This document shows positions 24,669-33,564 of a stretch of DNA of 57,224 bases, one piece after another (positions within the stretch are counted from its first letter, which is position 1; the number at the start of each line of letters is the position of its first letter). Location: positions 1-57,224 of the forward strand of contig CANDAG010000024.1 in NCBI GenBank assembly GCA_947382625.1, in the 5' to 3' direction. The notes under the pieces are model-generated. The model saw nothing but the letters and a program-made list of their open reading frames with translations. It did not search any database and was not told the origin of the DNA. This stretch comes from an uncultured Lachnospiraceae bacterium (lineage in GTDB: Bacteria; Bacillota; Clostridia; Lachnospirales; Lachnospiraceae). Made by a program: the position numbers and the translations under genes.

Positions 24669-26633
24669 TTATTTTGCTTCTTCCTTTACTTCTTCCTTCC
24701 GGATCTCTTTGGTCCGGATTTCCTTACAGATCTGGTCAATAAATTCCCCTAAAGGCTTCACGCCCTCATCTCCTGCGAAGCGGCTGCGAACGGATACTGT
24801 GCCGTCGGCCTCCTCCTGCTGTCCAACCACCAGCATATACGGAAGCCTTGCAAGCCTGGCCTCCCGTATCTTAAAGCCGATCTTCTCGGAGCGGTTATCT
24901 ACCTCTGAAAGCACGCCGTTTTTCTTAAGCTCTGCACTCACCTTATTTGCATATTCCTCATATTTATCAGAGATCGGAAGCACACGCACCTGCTCCGGGC
25001 AGAGCCAGGTAGGAAATTTCCCTTCGTACTTTTCGATCAGCCACGCCAGGGTTCTCTCATAGCATCCGATGGATGTTCTGTGGATAATATAAGGCCGCAC
25101 CTTATCTCCATTCTGATCGATAAAATACATATCAAAATTTTCGGCAATGGCACAATCCAGCTGAATAGTGATCATGGTATCTTCCTTGCCGTACACATTT
25201 TTGGCCTGGATATCGATCTTTGGCCCGTAAAAAGCGGCTTCCCCGTCTGCTTCTGTGAAGGGAACTCCATAGTTAACCAGAATCTCTCTGATCTTGCTCT
25301 GAGTAGACTCCCAGTACTCTTCATCTCCCAGATATTTCTCTTTGTTATCAGGATCCCACTTGGAAAGCCGGTAAGTCACCTCATCCTGCAGCCCTAAGGT
25401 GGTCAGACAGTACACTGCCAGATCAAGGCATCTCTTAAGCTCCTCCCCTGCCTGATCGGGACGGATGATCAGATGGCCTTCGGAAATGGTAAACTGGCGC
25501 ACTCTGGTAAGACCATGCATCTCTCCCGAATCCTCATTCCGAAACAGGGTTGATGTCTCACCGTAACGCAGCGGCAGATCCCGGTAAGAATGCTGGGTTG
25601 CCTTATATACATAGTACTGGAAGGGACAGGTCATAGGCCGAAGGGCGAATACCTCTTTATCCTTTTCCTCTTCTCCCAACACAAACATACCTTCCTTATA
25701 GTGATCCCAGTGTCCGGAAATCTTGTACAGATCGCTCTTTGCCATGAAAGGTGTCTTGGTCCTCACATAGCCCCACTCATTATCCTCCAGATCCTCGATC
25801 CAGCGCTGCATGGTCTGCACCATCTTTGCTCCCTTGGGCATCAAAAGAGGCAGGCCCTGCCCGATCACATCCACAGTGGTAAACAGCTCCATCTCACGGC
25901 CCAGACGGTTATGATCACGAAGCTTGATATTTTCCAGATAAGTAAGATATTCGTTTAATTCTTCCTTCTTATTAAAGGCTGTACCATAGATCCTCTGAAG
26001 CATGGCATTTTCAGATTTTCCTCTCCAATAAGCCCCGGAAGAGGAGGTCAGCTTAAACGCCTTGATCCCTTTGGTACTCATCAGGTGCGGTCCCGCGCAC
26101 AGATCTGTAAAATCCCCCTGACTGTAGAAGGAGATCTCCGCATCCTCCGGCAGATCCCGGATCAGCTCCACCTTATAAGGCTCTCCCTTTTCCTCCATCA
26201 ATTTGACAGCCTCTTCTCTGGGAAGGGTAAAGCGTTCCAGCTTCCTCCCCTCCTTGATGATCTTCTTCATCTCGGCTTCCAGCTTGTCCAGATCTTCCCT
26301 GGAAAAGGGCTCATGCTCAAAGTCATAATAATAGCCATTGTCAATGGCAGGCCCGATGGCCAGCTTTGCCTGGGGAAACAGACGTTTAACTGCCTCTGCC
26401 AGCACATGGGAACAGGTATGCCTTACCACCCTAAGCCCTTCCGGATCATTGGCAGTAAGGATGTTCAGGGAACAATCCTCCTCCACAAGGGTTCGCAGAT
26501 CTGTTACCTGACCGTTTATTTCTCCGGCGCAGGCCGCTCTTGCAAGCCCCTCGCTTATATCTGCCGCAATCTCCCAGACGCTTTTGGGGCTGTCATATTC
26601 CTTTATTGTTCCATCCTTTAATGTGATCTTCAT
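24669..26633 (-). CDS. thrS: Threonyl-tRNA synthetase
   Basis: ThrS charges tRNA-Thr and edits mischarged serine. The 654-residue product has an N-terminal TGS domain (about 1-62), the editing domain with HTCSHVLAEAV and DLCAGPH, the class II core with zinc ligands (Cys in MTCPFQYY, His in ISEGHLII, His in IIHRTSIG) and the anticodon-binding domain. The core reads RQFTISEGHL rather than the common RGFTQDDAH, marking a divergent subtype. AAAGGAG precedes the ATG. No T-box leader lies directly upstream; the small gene at 26662 is only 28 bases away. Confidence 0.96.
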   Translation of the reverse strand: MKITLKDGTIKEYDSPKSVWEIAADISEGLARAACAGEINGQVTDLRTLVEEDCSLNILTANDPEGLRVVRHTCSHVLAEAVKRLFPQAKLAIGPAIDNGYYYDFEHEPFSREDLDKLEAEMKKIIKEGRKLERFTLPREEAVKLMEEKGEPYKVELIRDLPEDAEISFYSQGDFTDLCAGPHLMSTKGIKAFKLTSSSGAYWRGKSENAMLQRIYGTAFNKKEELNEYLTYLENIKLRDHNRLGREMELFTTVDVIGQGLPLLMPKGAKMVQTMQRWIEDLEDNEWGYVRTKTPFMAKSDLYKISGHWDHYKEGMFVLGEEEKDKEVFALRPMTCPFQYYVYKATQHSYRDLPLRYGETSTLFRNEDSGEMHGLTRVRQFTISEGHLIIRPDQAGEELKRCLDLAVYCLTTLGLQDEVTYRLSKWDPDNKEKYLGDEEYWESTQSKIREILVNYGVPFTEADGEAAFYGPKIDIQAKNVYGKEDTMITIQLDCAIAENFDMYFIDQNGDKVRPYIIHRTSIGCYERTLAWLIEKYEGKFPTWLCPEQVRVLPISDKYEEYANKVSAELKKNGVLSEVDNRSEKIGFKIREARLARLPYMLVVGQQEEADGTVSVRSRFAGDEGVKPLGEFIDQICKEIRTKEIRKEEVKEEAK

Positions 26634-26661
26634 CTTTTTAACTCCTTTCAGGCAGTCCTTC

Positions 26662-26943
26662 CTACGCCTCTGCCCCTAATTCCTTTTCTTCTACTTCCTG
26701 CCAGTCTGCAATCCCGTCTTTCGCAGCGTCTTTGTCCCTGCGCTTCGGCTCCTTCTTATTTACGCCGTTTCCATTGTTACTTCCATTATTGCTTGCGATC
26801 ATTGTGGACTTCTTCGGAGAAAAAAATATACCAAACACAATTCCTCCCAAAATACAAACCGCCACGGTGAGCAGAAACTCCTTTTTGCTCATCATGACAA
26901 TGTCCGTCAGCGTCCCCTTAAATTCTTCCCATTTTTCTTTCAT
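26662..26943 (-). CDS. Small single-pass membrane protein before thrS
   Basis: A 93-residue protein with one membrane helix (about 25-43, LLTVAVCILGGIVFGIFF) after an amphipathic start. It is followed by a Ser/Asn/Gly linker and a highly charged C-terminal tail (KKEPKRRDKDAAKDG, WQEVEEKELG). Function is unknown. The ATG at 26943 has AAAGGG seven bases upstream; the frame runs open to 27021 without a site. It is 28 bases before thrS and probably shares its transcript. Confidence 0.75.
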   Translation of the reverse strand: MKEKWEEFKGTLTDIVMMSKKEFLLTVAVCILGGIVFGIFFSPKKSTMIASNNGSNNGNGVNKKEPKRRDKDAAKDGIADWQEVEEKELGAEA

Positions 26944-26991
26944 TATGCATCCCTTTCCTGTAATTTTTAATGATATAATTTTATTTTTATT

Positions 26992-27029
26992 AACATAAGG
27001 ATGGCTGGCCAGGCCTGTCATCCGTTGTT
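26992..27029. repeat. Dispersed hairpin repeat, AACA/TGTT type
   Basis: Plus strand AACA-TAA-GGATG...CATCC-GT-TGTT. The outer stem is 4 bp, the internal loop TAA/GT and the inner stem GGATG/CATCC, around a GC-rich 15-base loop. It lies in the leader region before the small gene that precedes thrS. Confidence 0.75.
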
Positions 27030-27121
27030 TATATACTGCTCAAACATTGTAGCATCTAAAAAACGGTTCGTAAAGAAAATATCCGATTGCTTTTAACAGA
27101 AATCTTCTGAAAATTTCAGCT

Positions 27122-27652
27122 TCAAAGCCGTTTAAATTCCGGGAAATACTCTACCTCTGCCTTTCCCACGATCTCATCCTTCTCCACAAACTTGTCATTC
27201 CAGTACCTGGAATCAAGAGAATTATTTCTGTTATCTCCCATGACAAACCAGGAATCCTCCGGTACCACATAGGGACCAAAATCCTCCCGGATCTCCTCCC
27301 GGACATAATCCTCTACAAGGGGCTCCCCGTCAATATAGACCATGCCGTCAATCCCCTCTATGGTTTCTCCGGGCAGGCCGATGATCCTTTTCAAATACAG
27401 AGACTTACCGTCATCCGGAAAATAGAAGGCTATAATGTCTCCTCTTTCAGGCTCGGCATTTACATAGGACAACCGGTTGATAATGATACGGCTTCCTTTC
27501 ATGATCGTGGTCTCCATGGAACCTGTGGGCACCTGGGCATTGGCAACCAGTGTATGCCCGACCACAAAGCTTAAGATCAGGGCTGTGAGGATCACCTTTG
27601 ACCAGTCCAGGATCTCATACAAAATCTTTTTCAGCTTCTTTTTTCTTTTCAT
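27122..27652 (-). CDS. lepB: Signal peptidase I
   Basis: Type I signal peptidase removes signal peptides from exported proteins on the outer membrane face. The 176-residue product has one N-terminal anchor helix (about 17-36), box B with the catalytic Ser (VPTGSMETT, Ser about 45), box D with the catalytic Lys (YLKRIIGLPGE, Lys about 88), and box E (VMGDNRNNSLDSR). The ATG at 27652 has AAGGAAGG six bases upstream, and the next codons give the usual basic tail. A longer frame from 27685 starts in a repeat element. Confidence 0.95.
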   Translation of the reverse strand: MKRKKKLKKILYEILDWSKVILTALILSFVVGHTLVANAQVPTGSMETTIMKGSRIIINRLSYVNAEPERGDIIAFYFPDDGKSLYLKRIIGLPGETIEGIDGMVYIDGEPLVEDYVREEIREDFGPYVVPEDSWFVMGDNRNNSLDSRYWNDKFVEKDEIVGKAEVEYFPEFKRL

Positions 27653-27670
27653 TTTGGGCCTTCCTTTATA

Positions 27671-27708
27671 ATCAAACGCCGCCATGCTCCGCGAGCCGGC
27701 TTATTGAT
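27671..27708. repeat. Dispersed hairpin repeat, ATCAA/TTGAT type
   Basis: Plus strand ATCAA-AC-GCCG...CGGC-TTA-TTGAT: a 5-bp outer stem, the AC/TTA loop and a 4-bp inner stem. It lies between the lepB promoter and start, so it would be part of the lepB mRNA leader. Confidence 0.75.
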
Positions 27709-27751
27709 CGAAAAAGATATCTCCTATAACTCATTGACAAATCTCCTATCT

Positions 27752-27781
27752 ATAATATACCATCTTATCAGTGATATGCAA
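27752..27781 (-). promoter_or_regulatory. Candidate promoter of lepB
   Basis: On minus: TTGCAT (27776-27781), an 18-base spacer and TATTAT (27752-27757), about 100 bases before the lepB start. Confidence 0.5.
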
Positions 27782-27837
27782 CTGTTTGTAGTTGCATTGT
27801 ATCAAATTCAGTAATAGCTCACCCAAGGAGAAACCAC

Positions 27838-28704
27838 ATGAACATTCAAATCATTACCGACTCTGCGTCGGACATTGTAAACTCTGACCGGAAGGATTTA
27901 ACGGTCCTTCCCATGACCATCACCTTTGGAGAAACGGAATACCTTGATGGCGTGACTCTCACCCACAGGGAGTTTTTTGAACGGCTGATCGAATGCGATG
28001 AGCTTCCTACCACCAGTCAGATCTCTCCCTTTGCCTTTTCAAAGGCTCTGGAAACAGCCACCGGGAACGGGGATCCTGCCATCGTTATCACCATGTCCGG
28101 AAAGCTCTCCGGCACTTACCAGAGTGCCTGCATTGCTGCAGAAGAATTTGAAGGAAAAGTATTTGTAGTAGACAGTGAGAATGTTACCGTAGGGGAAAGA
28201 GCCCTTGTGGAATACGCCCTTCGTCTTAAGGACGCCGGCGAAAGCGCCGAAGACATTGTAGCAGAATTAAACCGTGCCAAAAAGCATATCCAGCTGATCG
28301 CCCTTTTAGACACTCTTGAATATCTGAAAAAGGGCGGACGCATTTCCAAAACCGCCGCCCTGGCAGGCAGTGTTCTGTCCATCAAGCCTGTGATCGGGAT
28401 CGTAGACGGAGAGGTTGCCATGCTGGGCAAGGCAAGAGGCTCCAAGCAGGGAAATAACCTTCTGGCAGAGCACATCAAAAAGGCCGGAGGCATCGATTTT
28501 GAGAAGCCCTTCTTCCTGGGCTACACGGGACTGAGCGATTCCCTGATGCAAAAATACATAAAGGACAGCGAGGCGCTCTGGATGGAGCATATGGGCGATC
28601 TGCCCTCAGGAAATCTGCCCATCGCTACCGTAGGCGGCACCATTGGAACCCATGTAGGGCCGGGCGGTATCGCAATAGCTTTCTTTGCTCCTTCTGTTCA
28701 CTGA
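27838..28704 (+). CDS. DegV family fatty-acid-binding protein
   Basis: DegV (FakB-type) proteins bind a fatty acid and, with the kinase FakA, supply acyl-phosphate for lipid synthesis. The 288-residue product begins NIQIITDSASDIV, with the family motif DSASD. It contains LPTTSQISPF and ITMSGKLSGTYQSA, the loop that holds the fatty-acid carboxylate, and a C-terminal EDD-type domain ending TVGGTIGTHVGPGGIAIAFF. AAGGAG seven bases upstream supports the start. It is a single plus-strand gene, divergent from lepB. No fakA is in the window. Confidence 0.93.
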   Translation: MNIQIITDSASDIVNSDRKDLTVLPMTITFGETEYLDGVTLTHREFFERLIECDELPTTSQISPFAFSKALETATGNGDPAIVITMSGKLSGTYQSACIAAEEFEGKVFVVDSENVTVGERALVEYALRLKDAGESAEDIVAELNRAKKHIQLIALLDTLEYLKKGGRISKTAALAGSVLSIKPVIGIVDGEVAMLGKARGSKQGNNLLAEHIKKAGGIDFEKPFFLGYTGLSDSLMQKYIKDSEALWMEHMGDLPSGNLPIATVGGTIGTHVGPGGIAIAFFAPSVH

Positions 28705-28738
28705 CAACGGATGTCAGACTTTGCCAGCCATCCATAAC
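28703..28738. repeat. Degenerate dispersed hairpin repeat after degV
   Basis: AC-GGATG...CATCC-ATA keeps the inner stem, but the outer stem is lost and the loop is altered. It directly follows the degV stop codon. Confidence 0.5.
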
Positions 28739-28793
28739 TGGATAGGACCACCTGTTTTTCGGGTGGTCCTGATCATTCCTTGATCCTATCCAG
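28738..28793. terminator. Nested hairpin between convergent degV and ABC genes
   Basis: An outer 9-bp stem (CTGGATAGG with CCTATCCAG) encloses a second 9-bp stem (AGGACCACC with GGTGGTCCT). It lies between two convergent genes and could end transcripts from both sides. Neither side has a long T run. Confidence 0.55.
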
Positions 28794-28841
28794 ATCTGTA
28801 AGATTTACTCCTGAGACATGAAATCCATCGCTTTTACCGGT

Positions 28842-30815
28842 TTACTTTACGTAGTACTGTGCCTGTGCATTCCAGAGCTCACAATACTTTCCCTTCTCCT
28901 GGGCCAGCAGCGCCTCGTGGTTTCCCTGCTGGAGGATCCTCCCCTCGTGAAACACAAGGATCTCATCGCAGAAACGGCAGGAAGCAAGCCTGTGACTGAT
29001 GTAAATGGCAGTCCGGTCTCCCACGATCTCATTAAATCTGGTATAGATCTCATACTCTGCCACCGGGTCAAGAGCTGCCGTAGGCTCATCCAAAATGATA
29101 AAAGGGGCGTCATGGTACAGACTTCTGGCAATGGCGATCTTCTGAGCCTCACCGCCGGAAATTTGCACCCCTTCCCCATCCAGATCCTTATAAAGGATGG
29201 TATCAAGCCCTTTCGGCTGTGTAGACAGCCACTGGGCCAGTCCCGCCCTTTGAAGACACGAGGCTGCTTTTTCCCGGTCAGCCCCCTGGAAAACAGGATT
29301 CCTTTTTTCTTCTCTTTTTCCCGTATCGGAAAGGGCGCGTCTTTTCCCTCCCTTATCCCCTGCCGCCACGTTCTCCAGAAGACTCATGGCAAGGAGCTGA
29401 AAATCCTGGAAGACCACGGAAAAGACACTCAGGTATTCCCGATAATTATATTTGCGGATATCAATACCATTGAGCAGGATTTCTCCTTCCGTAGGATCAT
29501 AAAGCCGGCACAGGAGCTTGATAAAGGTGGTCTTGCCGGAGCCATTCTGCCCCACTACCGCCAGCCGCTGCCCTACTTTGAATTTCAGGGAAATGTTTTT
29601 GAGCACATCAGTATCTGTGTGGGGATACCGAAAACTCACATTTCGAAATTCCACCTCATACTTCCGGTCGGAGCGCTTTTCCACTGTCAGAGAACCCTGA
29701 TACATTTCGTTGGGAATGTCCAGAAAGGCAAAGGTCATTTTCAGAGTGTCGCTGTTCACCTTCATCTCCCCAAGCAGCCCCAGCATCCCGGAAAGCCCTC
29801 TGGAAAGAGCAGTGATGGCGCCGATATACTGCGTCACCGCACCCACTCCGAAGGCGCCGCCCCAGGCCTTGAGACAGACAAAAAGATATACCACCCACAA
29901 AAAGCTTTTTGACACAACTGCCGACAGAGCGTAAAGCATTCCCATTTTTCCCCTGCTGCAGTCTCTGGACATTCCTGAATACACTCCTGTTTTTGGGTCA
30001 ACCACTCCCTGTATTTTCCCGATCCCGAAAAGATCCTGCCGGTACATCCGCACATCAAGCGCCTTTTTTTCCTCTTGGAACAGGGACATAAAGGAGAAAT
30101 ACAGCTGGTTTCCGGATCTCATTTCTTTTTCATGAAGCATCTCCCGCATTTGAGCCAATGTGGCCAGATAAGGAGCAAGAGCCGTAATCCCTGCCATTAC
30201 CAGTATCAACAGAAGGATACAGACAGGGTGGTTCAGCCATGAAAGCCTGCCCGCTTCCTCTGAAACCGGAAGCGCAAAAAGTGACACCGTCAGGGTGATC
30301 GCTCCAAGCATCCGGAAAGCCTCCTCTATGAAGCCTTTAAAATGCCAGTAGGTTCTGCTAAGTCCCCAGCCCGTCCATTCTACCCTCTGCCGGATCCGGC
30401 TCAGCTGATCGTAGGTGGATACGTCATCCGCGGCTGCGAAATCCATGGTCAGCATTTTGTGGGAAATCCTTTTCTCACTATGATAATAAAGGGTGGCGGA
30501 AAGAGCCTCCTTCCATCGAAAAACCAGCGCCTTTAACAGACAGGCGGCCGCCTCTGAAAGAAGCAGTATCATCACCCACCTGCCCAGCATCTGCCCTCTC
30601 CGGGCTCCTGCCAGCTCATCCAAAAGCCGGGCGGAAAAATAAAGGGGCAGATAGGGAGTAAGGGCAGCGATCGCCGAATAAAGTCCGGTGGACAAAAACA
30701 GCATGGGATTTTCTCTAAACCAGATCTGCAGCGCCCGCTTGTTCAGGAAATAGCTTTCCTTCCATGAAATTCCTTCTTTGGTATTTCTTTGTTGTCTTCT
30801 CTTTTTTTCCCTCAT
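28842..30815 (-). CDS. ABC exporter half-transporter, second subunit of a pair
   Basis: A 657-residue type I ABC exporter half: about six membrane helices (about 35-345), then a nucleotide-binding domain with Walker A GQNGSGKTT, signature QISGGEAQKIAIARS, Walker B IILDEPTAALD and the H-loop SHRLAS. All catalytic residues look intact. A charged insert of about 30 residues (GDKGGKRRALSDTGKREEKR and following) lies between the Q-loop and the signature, which is unusual. Its ATG overlaps the stop of the upstream ABC gene by four bases (ATGA), so the two halves are made together and most likely form a heterodimer. The cargo is unknown. Confidence 0.88.
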   Translation of the reverse strand: MREKKRRQQRNTKEGISWKESYFLNKRALQIWFRENPMLFLSTGLYSAIAALTPYLPLYFSARLLDELAGARRGQMLGRWVMILLLSEAAACLLKALVFRWKEALSATLYYHSEKRISHKMLTMDFAAADDVSTYDQLSRIRQRVEWTGWGLSRTYWHFKGFIEEAFRMLGAITLTVSLFALPVSEEAGRLSWLNHPVCILLLILVMAGITALAPYLATLAQMREMLHEKEMRSGNQLYFSFMSLFQEEKKALDVRMYRQDLFGIGKIQGVVDPKTGVYSGMSRDCSRGKMGMLYALSAVVSKSFLWVVYLFVCLKAWGGAFGVGAVTQYIGAITALSRGLSGMLGLLGEMKVNSDTLKMTFAFLDIPNEMYQGSLTVEKRSDRKYEVEFRNVSFRYPHTDTDVLKNISLKFKVGQRLAVVGQNGSGKTTFIKLLCRLYDPTEGEILLNGIDIRKYNYREYLSVFSVVFQDFQLLAMSLLENVAAGDKGGKRRALSDTGKREEKRNPVFQGADREKAASCLQRAGLAQWLSTQPKGLDTILYKDLDGEGVQISGGEAQKIAIARSLYHDAPFIILDEPTAALDPVAEYEIYTRFNEIVGDRTAIYISHRLASCRFCDEILVFHEGRILQQGNHEALLAQEKGKYCELWNAQAQYYVK

Positions 30816-32614
30816 CCTTCTGCCTCCCCGGGAGCCTCCCTGTAATATTTACTTTGTATCTCAAAAAGCTGTGCATAATACCCTTTTTGCAAAAGCAGCT
30901 CCTCGTGAGTTCCCTCCTCGGCAACCTTCCCGTCCTTTAACAGGATAATGCGGTCGCAAAACCGGGTAGAGGCAAGTCTGTGGGAAATAAACACGGAAGA
31001 TTTGCCCGCCGCCAGCTCCTGATATTTCTGATAAATGTCGCTTTCCGCAATGGCGTCCAGGGCCGCCGTAGGCTCATCCAATATCATAACCGGACGATCC
31101 TGATATAACAGCCAGGCCATCATCAGCCTCTGCAGCTCTCCGCCGGAAAAGTCCACCGCATCATCATAGGCCTCCTTTTCCAGATGGGTATGATACCCCC
31201 TGGGCAATCCTTCGATCTTCTTTAAAAGCCCTACCTTTTCCAGACAGTCACGCACCCTGTCCCTGTCAATTTCCCCGAAAACACAGGCCACATTCTCCCA
31301 AAGCTCTCCCGGCAGCAGGGAAAAATTCTGAAACACTGCCGCAAAAAGCGTATAATAATCTCTGCGGTTAAATTCCCGGATATCCGTGCCACCCAGCAGC
31401 ACCTGGCCTTCATCCGGATCATAGAATCCGCACAACAGCTTTATCAGGGTGGTCTTTCCGGCTCCATTTTCTCCCACCACTGCCAGCTTTTCCCCCGGAT
31501 GCAGCGTCAGGTTCAAATGGGAAAATATTTCTTTGTCTGCTCCGGGATAACGGAAGGTCACATCCCGAAGCTCGATGGTATATGCTTTCTGCGGGTCGGC
31601 TGTCAGTTTCTTCCCGCCCTCAAAAACAAAAGGCTCCTCATAATCCTCCAGCTCCCTGATACAGGAAAGCTCGATACTCTGCCTGTGAAGCTTTGTAAAA
31701 CTTTGCAGGATCCCGTTTACCCATGCGGTAAAGCCGCTGACTGCCGTAAAATAGAGCAAAAATTCCGATGCGCCCAGATTCCCCCGGACTGTCAGATACA
31801 GCAGCCATAGATAGGCTATCCCGTTGCGTAGAAACGTAAGAGCCAGATCTGCAAAATCTGCAAGCAAATAGACCCTCTCCCGCCTCAGATAAAAATCCTG
31901 CAGCATTTTAAGATAACCGTTCATCATCTCTTCTATCCACTCGCCAATGCCAAAGAGCCTCACATCCTTTGCCAAAGAGCGGTCCCTGGCCTTATTCCGG
32001 AAATAGAAGAACCTGTTTTTGATATCCCCCTCCTCCTGTCTGTGCCGGTAGCCCCAGCCATTTAAGTGACTGCTGACCAGATACCCGGCCACTGCCGCCG
32101 CTATGGTCACAAGCGCAATGATCGGATCCACCCGGGATAATAGACACAGATAGATCAGAAAGCCCAGAAGATTTTGCAGGATCCCCGCAAAGGTATTCCA
32201 GATATCCTCTGCCGGAGATCCATTTGCCATGGATGCGTCGGTCGCCTTTGCAAAAAGACGGATAAACTCCTGGCTCTCCCTCACCGGATAAGAGCAGCTT
32301 CCCGTCTTTTTCCACATTTTACATATGATAGAAAGACGCACCAGCATTCTCATATACATCTGGTTCTTTTCCAGATATTCGGAAAGTCCATGAATCCCCA
32401 TAAGACCCAGCGCAAAAAGACTGATGATCCAGATAAGCTCCTTTAACGGAACGTGCCGCTGCAGACTGTCCAGGATCACCGGCGTCACATACAGCTCCAA
32501 TAAGGAAGCGGATACCACAAACAAGGCCTGCAATACAGTACATACAAGCACAATGGGGTTTACCAGAGCCGCCTCTCTGATCATATAAAGGGAATTGCTT
32601 ATCATCTTTTTCAC
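30812..32614 (-). CDS. ABC exporter half-transporter, first subunit of a pair
   Basis: A 600-residue type I ABC exporter half with six membrane helices, Walker A GENGAGKTT, signature FSGGELQRLMMAW, Walker B VMILDEPTAALD and the H-loop SHRLAS. The signature is divergent (FSGGE), as is often seen in heterodimeric exporters. The start codon is GTG at 32614, with AGGAGG seven bases upstream; the ATG three codons on is too far from it. It precedes its partner with an ATGA overlap. A LytTR/GHKL two-component pair lies just upstream on the same strand, suggesting a link, though a terminator separates them. Confidence 0.87.
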   Translation of the reverse strand: MKKMISNSLYMIREAALVNPIVLVCTVLQALFVVSASLLELYVTPVILDSLQRHVPLKELIWIISLFALGLMGIHGLSEYLEKNQMYMRMLVRLSIICKMWKKTGSCSYPVRESQEFIRLFAKATDASMANGSPAEDIWNTFAGILQNLLGFLIYLCLLSRVDPIIALVTIAAAVAGYLVSSHLNGWGYRHRQEEGDIKNRFFYFRNKARDRSLAKDVRLFGIGEWIEEMMNGYLKMLQDFYLRRERVYLLADFADLALTFLRNGIAYLWLLYLTVRGNLGASEFLLYFTAVSGFTAWVNGILQSFTKLHRQSIELSCIRELEDYEEPFVFEGGKKLTADPQKAYTIELRDVTFRYPGADKEIFSHLNLTLHPGEKLAVVGENGAGKTTLIKLLCGFYDPDEGQVLLGGTDIREFNRRDYYTLFAAVFQNFSLLPGELWENVACVFGEIDRDRVRDCLEKVGLLKKIEGLPRGYHTHLEKEAYDDAVDFSGGELQRLMMAWLLYQDRPVMILDEPTAALDAIAESDIYQKYQELAAGKSSVFISHRLASTRFCDRIILLKDGKVAEEGTHEELLLQKGYYAQLFEIQSKYYREAPGEAEG

Positions 32615-32684
32615 ATTTCTCCTCCTTGGTCTCTGCCTTTTTTATTATTTATAAAGGATTTCCTTATGCGCTTTACTATAGCAC

Positions 32685-32712
32685 AAAAAAACCCCGGCAA
32701 TGCAATCCGGGG
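32685..32712 (-). terminator. Terminator between the kinase and ABC exporter genes
   Basis: On minus, CCCCGG and CCGGGG pair around a nine-base loop and are followed by seven T. It would end most transcripts from the regulator-kinase pair before the exporter genes. Confidence 0.8.
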
Positions 32713-32737
32713 ACGAAATGCATTATCGGGGGGATAA

Positions 32738-32850
32738 ACAACGGACAGCACGCTTCGCGAACTGTCCTTATGCAAACAACGGATGCCACGCTTCGCGAGA
32801 CATCCTTATGTTAACAACGGATGCCAGGCTTCACCAGCCATCCTTATGTT
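32738..32850. repeat. Tandem array of three dispersed hairpin repeats
   Basis: Copies at 32738-32772, 32775-32812 and 32813-32850 read AACA-AC-GGATG...CATCC-TTA-TGTT on plus. Copy 1 has GGACAG/CTGTCC in place of GGATG/CATCC, so both arms changed together. The AC/TTA internal loop is identical in all three, and copies 2 and 3 have complete outer stems. The array lies between the kinase stop and the terminator. Confidence 0.85.
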
Positions 32851-32854
32851 AAAC

Positions 32855-33526
32855 TCACTGGGGCAGCAAAATCTCTGTAGTGAAGGCCCCATCCTCACTG
32901 TTTCTGCTGATATAGCCCTGATATTTTTCTACAATGGTATCTATCCGCACCAGTCCGTAACCGCGGCCTCTTCCCTTGGTGGAGAGAAAACGCCCGTCTG
33001 TCTTTCGCTGCTTTGGAAGGGCAGTACTGTTGGTGAAGGAAATGTAAAGCTGGGTATTTTTCATTTCCATATAAACCCGTATCATCCGCTCCTTTTCGGG
33101 GAGGGCCATACATGCTTCAATGGCATTGTCAAAAAGATTTCCAATGATGATGCACAGATCAATCTCCGCTGTTTTAAGGGATACCGGTACATGGGCATCT
33201 GCCGTCACCTGGATTTTCCTTGACCTCGCCAGGGAAATTTTGCTGTTTAAAATGATATCCGTCATTTTATTTCCCGTTTTCAGTGCCAGGTCTACCGTGT
33301 TCAGATCCGCTTCCAGCGCGCCCAGATAATCGGAGGCGGCCTCTACATCTCCCATAGCCAGATAACTTTTCAATACCTGGATATGGTTCCGGTAGTCGTG
33401 ACGCCAGCCCCGCATCTGGCGGTACATGTTCTCCACCTCCGCGTAATGCGTGGCCAGAAGGTCGCTTTGGCAGGCCGCCAGCTGTTTGTTCATTCTTTTT
33501 TCCCGAAAGGATAGCTTTAACAACAT
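32855..33526 (-). CDS. GHKL histidine kinase without membrane sensor
   Basis: A 223-residue kinase core. A helical dimerisation segment has the phospho-acceptor motif GWRHDYRNHIQVL, followed by the GHKL ATPase with N-box NLFDNAIEAC and G-box GRGYGLVRI. This is the AgrC/VirS-like group that pairs with LytTR regulators, but the usual five to seven membrane helices are absent. The frame starts near 33526 with GGGAGA close to the ATG. It lies 38 bases after the LytTR gene. It may sense a cytosolic cue or need a separate receptor. Confidence 0.85.
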   Translation of the reverse strand: MLLKLSFREKRMNKQLAACQSDLLATHYAEVENMYRQMRGWRHDYRNHIQVLKSYLAMGDVEAASDYLGALEADLNTVDLALKTGNKMTDIILNSKISLARSRKIQVTADAHVPVSLKTAEIDLCIIIGNLFDNAIEACMALPEKERMIRVYMEMKNTQLYISFTNSTALPKQRKTDGRFLSTKGRGRGYGLVRIDTIVEKYQGYISRNSEDGAFTTEILLPQ

Positions 33527-33564
33527 TTTCTCCCATCACTGAAATCTGTTTGCACCGAATTATT

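Noticed and set aside
28818-29912. Plus-strand open frame of 364 codons
   Set aside because: Antisense to the ABC exporter gene at 28842-30815, whose motifs are complete. No family resemblance in the plus frame.
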